NCBI GenBank assembly: GCA_965221215.1
Contig: OZ244872.1
Location: 2,604,001-2,668,000 of the forward strand
Reading direction: 5' to 3'
DNA length: 64,000 nt
Source: Aldehydirespirator sp965221215
GTDB taxonomy: Bacteria > Actinomycetota > Acidimicrobiia > Acidimicrobiales > Aldehydirespiratoraceae
Part shown: piece after piece, positions 57,804 through 64,000 of the stretch
Numbering within the stretch: the first letter of the stretch is position 1
How the letters are laid out: each line of letters opens with the position of its first letter
Notes under the pieces: model-generated
Database searches by the model: none
What the model was told of the DNA's origin: nothing
Seen by the model: only the letters and a program-made list of their open reading frames with translations
Position numbers and translations under genes: made by a program

Positions 57804-58202
57804 GTGAGCGAAGCGCTCGCCGATGAGATCGTTCTGAGGGTGCCAGCGTCGGTCGAGTACGCGCGGGTCGTGCGGGTGGCCGCGGCCGCAGTGGCGCTGC
57901 GCCAGGGAATGTCGTTCACCGAGATCGACGAGCTGCGAGCCGCGGTCGACCAGGCCACCGAACTGCTGCTGGAGCAGCCCGCCGCAAGCGAAGCCTCCAT
58001 CGAGTGCATCTTCCGAGCGCAGGGAGGATGTCTGGAGATGGAGGCGCGGCGCACCGACGAGGCTGGCGTGGCGGACACGGCCGCGGCCCGGTTCAAGAAG
58101 GCGGTCGGCGCCGCCAACGTGTCGGCCAGCGTGGAGTCCGACCGGGGGTGGCTGCTGCTGCGTAAGCCGGTTGGCCGCCCCGGCAGCCGCCCCGCCGCCT
58201 GA
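57804..58202 (+). CDS. Small protein, possibly an anti-sigma-factor-like HATPase
   Basis: This encodes 132 residues from GTG 57804. It begins SEALADEIVLRVPASVEYAR and VVRVAAAAVALRQGMSFTEI, then DELRAAVDQATELLLEQ, which is the start pattern of RsbW/SpoIIAB-type HATPases. The ATP-lid G-box region is not convincing afterwards, so it may be a shortened, non-ATP-binding relative. If real, it could partner a STAS antagonist such as the one at 24.1-24.5 kb. It is divergent from lysC and convergent with dut, with six bases between the stops. Confidence 0.6.
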   Translation: MSEALADEIVLRVPASVEYARVVRVAAAAVALRQGMSFTEIDELRAAVDQATELLLEQPAASEASIECIFRAQGGCLEMEARRTDEAGVADTAAARFKKAVGAANVSASVESDRGWLLLRKPVGRPGSRPAA

Positions 58203-58208
58203 GTCCGC

Positions 58209-58646
58209 TCAGCGACCGGTCGAGCCGAAGCCTTGGTCGCCCCGCGACGACGGGTCGAGGCTGTCCACCTCAATGAGGCGCACCTGCTCCGCCGCCATCA
58301 CCACCAGCTGGGCGATGCGCTCGCCCCGCTGGAGGGTGAACGGCACCGACGAATCGGTGTTGACCAGGATCACTTTGAGCTCGCCCCGATAGCCGGAGTC
58401 GATGAGGCCGGGTGTGTTGAGGCAGGTCACGCCATGGTTGAGGGCCAGCCCGCTGCGGGGAAGCACGAAGCCCGCGCAGCCCTCCGGCAGCGAAATAGCC
58501 ACACCGGTCGGCACCAGCGCCCGGCCTCCCCCCGGAGCCAGCACGGCCGCGGTGCGGGCCATCAAGTCGATGCCGGCGTCGCCGGGGCGGGCGTAGCCGG
58601 GCAGGGGCAAGTCACGGTCGAGCCGCAGTATGGCAACGTCGAGCAC
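58209..58646 (-). CDS. dut: dUTP diphosphatase
   Basis: This 145-residue trimeric dUTPase has the five family motifs in order: PGDAGIDLMARTA, PRSGLALNHGV, NTPGLIDSGYRGELKVILVN, RGERIAQLVVM and the C-terminal RGDQGFGSTGR that closes over the substrate. It hydrolyses dUTP to dUMP, keeping uracil out of DNA and feeding dTMP synthesis. Divergent from orn, 55 bases apart. Length and motifs are normal. Confidence 0.97.
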   Translation of the reverse strand: MLDVAILRLDRDLPLPGYARPGDAGIDLMARTAAVLAPGGGRALVPTGVAISLPEGCAGFVLPRSGLALNHGVTCLNTPGLIDSGYRGELKVILVNTDSSVPFTLQRGERIAQLVVMAAEQVRLIEVDSLDPSSRGDQGFGSTGR

Positions 58647-58701
58647 CGGCCGAGATTAGCGGCCTCTGCACAGGGCTGCGGGGCCTCGTTATCCTGCCGC
58701 G

Positions 58702-59244
58702 GTGCTTGTATGGATGGACTTGGAGATGACCGGACTCGATCCCGAAATCCACTCCATCGTCGAGATCGCCGCCCTCGTCACCGACGACGACCTGGAGCTG
58801 GTGGCCCGCGGGCCCGACCTCATCATCCACCAGCCCGCCGAGGCGCTGAACCGGATGGACGACACCGTGCGGGCCATGCACACCGACAGCGGGCTGCTCG
58901 ACGAGATCACGGCCTCGACCGTGACCCTGGCCGAGGCCGGCGCGGCGGTGCTCGCCTTCCTGCAGGCGCACATCGCAGAGCCCCGCACCGTGCCGCTGTG
59001 CGGCAACTCAATCGGCACCGACCGCCGGTTCCTGGCCCGGCACCTCCCCGAGATCGAGGATTTTCTCCACTACCGCTCCATCGACGTATCGACCGTGAAG
59101 GAGCTAGCCCGCCGCTGGCAGCCGGCGGTGTACGAGGGCGCGCCGGACAAGGCCGAGGGCCACCGCGCCCTCGACGACATCCTGGAGAGCCTCGAGGAGC
59201 TGCGCTGGTATCGCCGGGCCGGATTCATCGGCACCGGGCCATGA
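58702..59244 (+). CDS. orn: Oligoribonuclease
   Basis: This 180-residue DEDDh 3'-5' exoribonuclease degrades two-to-five nucleotide RNA, including pGpG from c-di-GMP turnover. The first motif is LVWMDLEMTGLDPEIHSIVE with Asp and Glu metal ligands, the middle one NSIGTDRRFLARHLPEIEDF, and the last HRALDDILESLEELRWYR with His and Asp. It starts at GTG 58702. The stop overlaps the next gene's ATG (ATGA), so it is co-translated with the metallo-beta-lactamase protein, an unusual pairing. Confidence 0.96.
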   Translation: MLVWMDLEMTGLDPEIHSIVEIAALVTDDDLELVARGPDLIIHQPAEALNRMDDTVRAMHTDSGLLDEITASTVTLAEAGAAVLAFLQAHIAEPRTVPLCGNSIGTDRRFLARHLPEIEDFLHYRSIDVSTVKELARRWQPAVYEGAPDKAEGHRALDDILESLEELRWYRRAGFIGTGP

Positions 59245-60332
59245 CGGCCACGACGTACACCCGCCAGGAACAGGAGCCCGCCTCCTCAGAGATAACCGAG
59301 GAGGCGCCGGGCGTATTGAGGCTGCAGCTTCCCGTCAATATGCCGGGACTCGGCCACGTCAACTGCTACGCCCTCGTCGACTCCGACGGCGCCGCGCTGG
59401 TGGACCCCGGACTGCCCGGCGACGAGTCGTGGTCGGCGCTGAACGACCGGCTCAAGCAGGCCGGCATCCCGCTGCGGCGGGTTCACACCGTGATCGTCAC
59501 CCACTCTCATCCCGACCACTTCGGGGGCAGCCACCAACTGCGGTCCGAGACCGGCGCCGAGCTGCTGGCCCACACCGACTTCACCAACCACCACGCGGCC
59601 GAAGCCGCCAACGCCGACATCGACCTGGAGCTGCTGGAGCTGGAGCCCGAGGCGTTGATCGAGCTGTGGAAGGCCAAGCTGCAAGACCGGGGCGCCACCC
59701 CCTGGGGAACCCGGCGCGAGCCGCCTCCCGACGAGTTCATCAGGCGGTTCATCCAGACCGACGCCGCGGGCAGCCTGCCCCGCTTCAGGGTGCCGGAGCC
59801 GACCATCCGCCTGGCCGACAACGACCGCTTGCGGCTGGCCAACAGGGACTGGTTCGCGGTCCACACGCCCGGCCACACCACCGACCATCTGTGCCTGTGG
59901 AACCCGGCCGATGGCGTGCTGCTGGCGGGCGACCATGTGCTGCCGACCATCACGCCCCACATCGCGGGCTCGACCGACCTCGACGATCCGCTGGCCGCGT
60001 TCTTCGAGTCGCTGGAGCGGGTGGGAGCATTCGAGGGGGTGAAGGTGTGCCTGCCCGCCCACGGCCATCCCTTCTGCGACCTGCGGGGGCGCACGGACGG
60101 CATTCGCCGCCACCACCGCGAGCGGCTGGACCGGCTCCGTGCCGCGGCGGCCGAGTTGGGCCGCGCTCCGGTGGGGGCCTACATGAGGGAGCTGTTCTCC
60201 GAGCGAGCCTGGGGCGACATGGCCGCCAGTGAGACGTTCGCCCATCTGGAGCACCTGCGGGCGCTCGGCGAGGTGGATGCCAGCCGCGACGACAACGGGC
60301 TGCTGCACTATCAGCCGAGCCCACAAGGCTGA
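59241..60332 (+). CDS. Metallo-beta-lactamase-fold hydrolase
   Basis: This encodes 363 residues. The metal motif is VIVTHSHPDHFGGSHQLRSE (HxHxDH, about residue 90), with a further His in VHTPGHTTDHLCLWNPADG and Asp in GVLLAGDHVLPTITPHIAG, and PAHGHPF late. The C-terminal extension of about 80 residues, rich in Arg and Leu helices, resembles LACTB2/lactamase-B family hydrolases. Its substrate is unknown; relatives act on acyl-thioesters or RNA. Coupling to orn by a four-base overlap would permit an RNA-related role. Confidence 0.88.
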   Translation: MTATTYTRQEQEPASSEITEEAPGVLRLQLPVNMPGLGHVNCYALVDSDGAALVDPGLPGDESWSALNDRLKQAGIPLRRVHTVIVTHSHPDHFGGSHQLRSETGAELLAHTDFTNHHAAEAANADIDLELLELEPEALIELWKAKLQDRGATPWGTRREPPPDEFIRRFIQTDAAGSLPRFRVPEPTIRLADNDRLRLANRDWFAVHTPGHTTDHLCLWNPADGVLLAGDHVLPTITPHIAGSTDLDDPLAAFFESLERVGAFEGVKVCLPAHGHPFCDLRGRTDGIRRHHRERLDRLRAAAAELGRAPVGAYMRELFSERAWGDMAASETFAHLEHLRALGEVDASRDDNGLLHYQPSPQG

Positions 60333-60345
60333 CCAAAGAGCACCG

Positions 60346-60963
60346 GTGGCTGAACAGCACGCTCAAAGCGGCAGCCGGGCTCGCCTGACGATTGGCCTGG
60401 CCGTGGCTGTGGCCGCAACCGCGGTCGCCTTCGTAGCCGAGGGCGTCCTCTCGTCGGAGGATCACGACGACACGGCCGTGACCGCCTCCGCTGACGGCCG
60501 GCTGGGCGCGGAGACTGCCGCTTCGTCTGAGGATCTCGACGCAACGAGCCTGTCCGAGTTGACTTTCGACCGCTTCGACGGCAGCACCGGCCGCGTCGCC
60601 GACTACGCGGGCGCGCCGCTGGTGGTGAACTTCTTCGCGTCGTGGTGCCCGCCCTGCGTGAGGGAGATGCCCGAGTTCCAGGAGGTCTTCGAGAGCCTCG
60701 AGGGCCGGGTGGCATTCCTGGGGCTCTCACAGGACCCGTCCGCTCAGGACGCTCTCGACCTGGTGGACACCACCGGCGTAACCTACGACGTGGGCTGGGA
60801 TCTCGACCTCGAGGTCTACAAGGCCACCGGGAGCATCGCCATGCCCACCACCGCCTTCGTCTCACCCACCGGGAAGCTGATCGACACCTTCGCCGGGGTG
60901 CTCGACGCCGAATCGCTGGCCGAGCGCATCGAGGATTCGCTCGGCGTGGCGGCCGGGGCCTAG
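60346..60963 (+). CDS. TlpA-family thioredoxin-like membrane-anchored protein
   Basis: This encodes 205 residues from GTG 60346. One N-terminal helix (LTIGLAVAVAATAVAFVAEG) anchors an extracytoplasmic thioredoxin fold with active site NFFASWCPPCVREMPEFQEV (WCPPC). A cis-Pro loop follows in IAMPTTAFVSPTGKLIDTFA. It accepts electrons from the adjacent CcdA-like protein, six bases downstream, and passes them to cytochrome c maturation or other exported thiol proteins. Operon position and spacing support this pairing. Confidence 0.9.
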   Translation: MAEQHAQSGSRARLTIGLAVAVAATAVAFVAEGVLSSEDHDDTAVTASADGRLGAETAASSEDLDATSLSELTFDRFDGSTGRVADYAGAPLVVNFFASWCPPCVREMPEFQEVFESLEGRVAFLGLSQDPSAQDALDLVDTTGVTYDVGWDLDLEVYKATGSIAMPTTAFVSPTGKLIDTFAGVLDAESLAERIEDSLGVAAGA

Positions 60964-60968
60964 CGGGC

Positions 60969-62117
60969 GTGGACTGGGCCTCCCTCGCCTACCCCTTCTC
61001 GCTGGGGCTGGTAGCTGCCTTCAACCCGTGCGGCTTCGCGCTGCTGCCCGCCTACCTGGGCTACTTCATCGGCGTGGAGCAGTCCGGCGAACAGCCCGCC
61101 TCGGGCGCCAAGGCGCTGGGTTCGATGCTGCGGGCCATGGTGGTGGCGCTCACCCTCACCGCCGGCTTCGTGGTGGTGTTCGGCGCTTTCGGCGCGCTGT
61201 TCGAGACGGTGCTCAGCCAGGGCACCGTGCTCGACCACATCGGCTACGTGACCATCGCCATCGGCGTGATCATGGCCGGGTTGGGCGTGTGGCTGCTGGC
61301 CGGGCGGGCCGTCAACCTGCGATTGCCGAAGATGAACCGGGGTACGGGGAGCCGGGGCCTTGCGTCGGTGTTCATGTTCGGCGTCAGCTACGCGGTGGTG
61401 TCGCTGTCGTGCACCATCGGGCTGTTCATCGCCGCGGTGGCGACCAGCTTCTCGGTTGACGGCGTGGCCAACGGCACCGCCAACTTCATCGCCTACGGCG
61501 TCGGGATGGGCGCGGTGATCACCTTCTTGACTCTGGCGTTGGCTCTGGCCCGCACCAGCGTGGTGGGCGCGATGCGCAAGATGTTCCGCTGGATCAACCC
61601 GATCTCGGGCCTGGTGCTGGTCGCGTCGGGGGTCTACGTGGCCAACTACGGCTGGTGGGAGCTGCAGGTCATCGACGACCCCACCGCCAGCAACGTGCTG
61701 GTCGAGAAGTTCACCGAGTTCCAGAGCGCGGTCACGAACTGGATCGACCACGCCACCGCTGAGCGTCTCGGCGTGCTGTGCGCGCTGGGGGTGCTCGGCG
61801 CCCTGGTGCTCGGCTGGCGCCAGGGCGCCACCAGCGTGTTCTGGCGCCGCGCCGTGACCGCGGTCTATGCGGCGCTGTACCTGGTGGTGGAGTTCTACTT
61901 CAACCGGGGCGACTTCGTGGTCTTGCCAGTGCTGCGGTTCGTGGCGGGCTGGCCCCAGCGGATCGGCCACTGGTTCACCGATCCGGCCCGGTTCGGGGTG
62001 CCGCTGGAGATCCTGTTCACCGCCCTAGTGGTATGGATCGCCTGGCAGTGGCTGCGGCGGATCCGCAGCCGGCGCAGACCGGAGCCGGCCAAATCGAGCC
62101 AGCCGAGTCTGGGCTAG
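60969..62117 (+). CDS. ccdA: CcdA/DsbD-type transmembrane thiol reductase
   Basis: This encodes 382 residues from GTG 60969. The six-helix CcdA core has its redox cysteines in AAFNPCGFALLPAYLGYFIG (first helix) and VVSLSCTIGLFIAAVA (fourth). It moves reducing power from cytoplasmic thioredoxin to the TlpA-like partner outside. After the core, an extra 120 residues with one or two more helices and a basic tail are unlike the short classical CcdA (about 240). It ends overlapping the convergent pdxH by four bases. Confidence 0.9.
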   Translation: MDWASLAYPFSLGLVAAFNPCGFALLPAYLGYFIGVEQSGEQPASGAKALGSMLRAMVVALTLTAGFVVVFGAFGALFETVLSQGTVLDHIGYVTIAIGVIMAGLGVWLLAGRAVNLRLPKMNRGTGSRGLASVFMFGVSYAVVSLSCTIGLFIAAVATSFSVDGVANGTANFIAYGVGMGAVITFLTLALALARTSVVGAMRKMFRWINPISGLVLVASGVYVANYGWWELQVIDDPTASNVLVEKFTEFQSAVTNWIDHATAERLGVLCALGVLGALVLGWRQGATSVFWRRAVTAVYAALYLVVEFYFNRGDFVVLPVLRFVAGWPQRIGHWFTDPARFGVPLEILFTALVVWIAWQWLRRIRSRRRPEPAKSSQPSLG

Positions 62118-62764
62118 GGGGCTAGGCGCTCGAGTACCCAGCTCGCTTCGCCTGCGGAGCCCTCCCGGCGATAGCGCAGCCGGTCGTGCAGGCGGCTGCG
62201 CCGGCCCTGCCAGAACTCCACGGCCAGCGGGCGCACCAGATAGCCACCCCAGTGCGCGGGCCTCGGCAGCGCCTTGTCGTCGGCGCAGCGAGCCTCCGCC
62301 TCCGCGGTGAGGCGCTCCAGTTCGGCCCGGCCGGCGATCACTTGCGACTGGGGAGAGGCGCTGGCCGCGATCTGGGCGCAGCGGGGCCGCGAGGCGAAGT
62401 AGGCGTCGCTCTCGTCGTCGGGCAGGTGCTCGACCGTGCCCACCACCCGCACCTGGCGCTCGAGCGGATGCCAGGAAAAGCAGAGCGCGGCCCGGCCGGA
62501 GGCCTCCAGGTCCAGCCCCTTGGCCGAGCGACGGTTGGTGTGGAACACGAAGCCTCGCTCATCCAAGCCCTTCAGGAGCACGGCCCGGGCCGAGGGCCAG
62601 CCGTCCGCGTTGGTGGTCGCCAAGATGAACGCGTTGGCATCGTAGGGCTTCGTCGCCAACCACTCCTCGAACCAGCGCCTGAACTGCACGATCGGATCGT
62701 CGGCGACATCAGCCTCGCTGAGCCCCACCTCGGAGTAGCGCTCGCGCATCTGTGCCAGATCCAT
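62114..62764 (-). CDS. pdxH: Pyridoxamine 5'-phosphate oxidase
   Basis: The 216 residues show typical FMN-binding and substrate blocks: FILATTNADGWPSARAVLLK, GFVFHTNRRSAKGLDLEASG, AALCFSWHPLERQVRVVGTV, and the C-terminal WGGYLVRPLAVEFWQGRRSR followed by RLRYRR. It makes pyridoxal phosphate, needed by SelA in this window among others. It ends convergently with ccdA and sits 16 bases downstream of serS in the same direction. Confidence 0.96.
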   Translation of the reverse strand: MDLAQMRERYSEVGLSEADVADDPIVQFRRWFEEWLATKPYDANAFILATTNADGWPSARAVLLKGLDERGFVFHTNRRSAKGLDLEASGRAALCFSWHPLERQVRVVGTVEHLPDDESDAYFASRPRCAQIAASASPQSQVIAGRAELERLTAEAEARCADDKALPRPAHWGGYLVRPLAVEFWQGRRSRLHDRLRYRREGSAGEASWVLERLAP

Positions 62765-62780
62765 GCTGAGGACTCTCTCC

Positions 62781-64000
62781 TCAGCTCGGGGTGATTGAGG
62801 TTAGGCCGCCCATGTAGGGGCGCAGCGCCTCGGGGACCGAGATCGAGCCGTCGGGCTGCCGGTAGGTCTCCACCAGCGCGGCCCACACCCGGGGCACGGC
62901 CAGCCCCGAGCCGTTGAGGCTGTGCACCATCTGCGTGCGCCCTCCCGCCGCCGGACGGTAGCGGATGTCGGCCCGGCGGGCCTGGTAGTCGCGGCACCAC
63001 GACACGCTCGACACCTCCAGCCAGCGACCGGCGCCCGGGGCGTAGACCTCGATGTCGAAGGTCCGGGCCGAGGCTGCGCCCAGATCGGCGGTGCACAGAT
63101 CCAGCACCCGGTGGGCCAGCCCCAGATCAGCGATGGCGCCCTCGGCTCGCTCGAGGATCTCGGCGTGCAGGTCGTGGGCCCCCTCCGGGGTGCAGAACCC
63201 GTACAGCTCCACCTTGTCGAACTCGTGCATCCGCAGCAGCCCGCGGGTGTCGCGGCCGGCCGATCCGGCTTCACGCCGGAAGCACGACGTGTGGGCCATC
63301 AGTCGGATCGGCAGGTCGGCCTCGTCGACGATCTCGCCCGACAGCAGCGACGTCAGCGGAACCTCGGCGGTGGGAATGGCCCACAGGCCGTCGCGTTCGA
63401 GGTGGTAGGCGTCGTCGGAGAACTTGGGCAGGTGGCCGGTGCTGGTCATGGTCTCGGTGCGCACCAGCGTGGGCGGCCGAATCTCCTCGTACCGGTCGCG
63501 GTTGCGGTCCAGTCCGTAGTCGATGAGGGCCCGCACCAGCCGGGCACCCAGCCCCCGATACATGGCGAACATCGCCCCCGACATGCGCACGGCTCGGTCC
63601 ACGTCGAGAATGCCGAGCTCTTCGCCGATGTCCCAGTGCGGCACACGCTGGTGCTCGCCGTAGGCGCCCGGGTCGTAGCCGACGGTGCGCACCACCACGT
63701 TGTCGTCGGGGCTGGACCCGTCGGGGCAGTCCTCGGCCGGGGTGTTGGGCACAAACAGCAGGATCCGGCGGATCCACTCCGAGAGCTGGTCGGCCTCTGC
63801 GGACAGCTCGTCGATGCGGGCGCCGAGATCGCGGCTGCGGGCCCGCAGCTTCTCAGCCTCTTCGGCTCGGCCGTCGCGGAACAGGGCGCCGACCTCGGCC
63901 GAGATCCGCTTGACCTCCGCCCTCAACTCGTCGGCCTCGGTGACCACGCTGCGGCGGCGCTCGTCGTGGTTGACGACCTGGTCCAGCGGATCTGCCGTCT
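62781..64000 (-). CDS. serS: Seryl-tRNA synthetase (5' end beyond the window)
   Basis: This class II synthetase charges tRNA-Ser, and also tRNA-Sec, the substrate of SelA encoded in this window. The visible part includes most of the N-terminal coiled coil (ELRAEVKRISAEVGALFRDG and following), then motif 1 near LGARLVRALIDYGLD, motif 2 in AHTSCFRREAGSAGRDTRGL and MHEFDKVELYGF, and motif 3 in SLNGSGLAVPRVWAALVETY. The frame is open to the right edge with upstream codons still matching the family (DPLDQVVNHDERRR), so only the first residues are missing. Confidence 0.96.
   Translation of the reverse strand, partial: TADPLDQVVNHDERRRSVVTEADELRAEVKRISAEVGALFRDGRAEEAEKLRARSRDLGARIDELSAEADQLSEWIRRILLFVPNTPAEDCPDGSSPDDNVVVRTVGYDPGAYGEHQRVPHWDIGEELGILDVDRAVRMSGAMFAMYRGLGARLVRALIDYGLDRNRDRYEEIRPPTLVRTETMTSTGHLPKFSDDAYHLERDGLWAIPTAEVPLTSLLSGEIVDEADLPIRLMAHTSCFRREAGSAGRDTRGLLRMHEFDKVELYGFCTPEGAHDLHAEILERAEGAIADLGLAHRVLDLCTADLGAASARTFDIEVYAPGAGRWLEVSSVSWCRDYQARRADIRYRPAAGGRTQMVHSLNGSGLAVPRVWAALVETYRQPDGSISVPEALRPYMGGLTSITPS

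Noticed and set aside
56251..57807. Rightward 518-codon frame opposite asd and lysC
   Set aside because: Antisense shadow; aspartate kinase on the other strand is unambiguous.

Overview
The window is high-GC DNA from an actinobacterium. A WhiB-family regulator, STAS and anti-sigma-type signalling genes, many GTG/TTG starts and dense, often overlapping gene packing all fit Actinomycetota. The gene mix (potABCD, SelA/SelB, UbiD/HpaB, GCS2 ligase, M24/DUF2848 proteins) looks like an uncultured Acidimicrobiia, possibly marine or host-associated. That placement is inference from content, not from a marker gene tree.

Region 1-5.9 kb is the most unusual part. A large adenine-specific type IIG-like (Eco57I/PglX-like) methyltransferase is read leftward. 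Its intact N-terminal and catalytic part (5248 down to about 2242) runs into an (AG)9 tract, a scrambled middle region, an (AGGC)19 tract and a frame-shifting 65-bp tandem repeat. An intact specificity-type C-terminus (1173-409) follows, and then a second, divergent copy of the same domain runs off the left edge. This looks like a phase-variable, possibly specificity-switching restriction-modification locus. A YafQ/DinJ-type toxin-antitoxin pair flanks it.

Region 6-25 kb is mostly housekeeping: a polyamine-type ABC transporter (potABCD), a GCS2 ligase, a compact 2Fe-2S/molybdenum-hydroxylase-like fusion, an A-type Fe-S carrier, an Mrp ATPase, SelA-SelB for selenocysteine insertion, WhiB, an NfeD-like protein that appears to lack its nucleophile, a STAS protein and a receiver-domain protein.

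Region 25.2-33.3 kb begins at a tRNA-Pro(CGG) and is accessory. It holds a RelE-like toxin-antitoxin pair; a leftward three-gene cluster of unknown function (TIGR04255 protein, helix-turn-helix/ParS-like protein, and an uncharacterised 229-residue protein); an AAA/DUF4143 ATPase preceded by three 8-bp repeats exactly 23 bp apart; a tiny two-gene pair; and an HNH endonuclease followed by a DNA methyltransferase. The methyltransferase lies between two copies of the 3' end of a glutamine amidotransferase gene.

Region 33.3-55.3 kb is catabolism and transport, nearly all leftward: amidotransferase, DUF2848, cupin and M24-like proteins, gamma-glutamyltransferase, RidA, a complete oligopeptide/nickel-type ABC transporter, and a GlcG-like/amidohydrolase/UbiD/HpaB operon. 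A nearby flavin reductase could feed HpaB. A methyltransferase-Mrr nuclease fusion interrupts this stretch.

Region 55.3-64 kb is core metabolism: asd-lysC, dut, orn, a metallo-beta-lactamase protein, a TlpA-CcdA thiol redox pair, pdxH and the start-truncated serS.

A dispersed element of about 130 bp occurs six times (near 9.0, 11.7, 25.1, 39.0, 39.6 and 48.9 kb). Each copy lies at or just after the 3' end of a gene, usually in the same orientation relative to that gene. Its ends can pair, with compensatory changes between copies.
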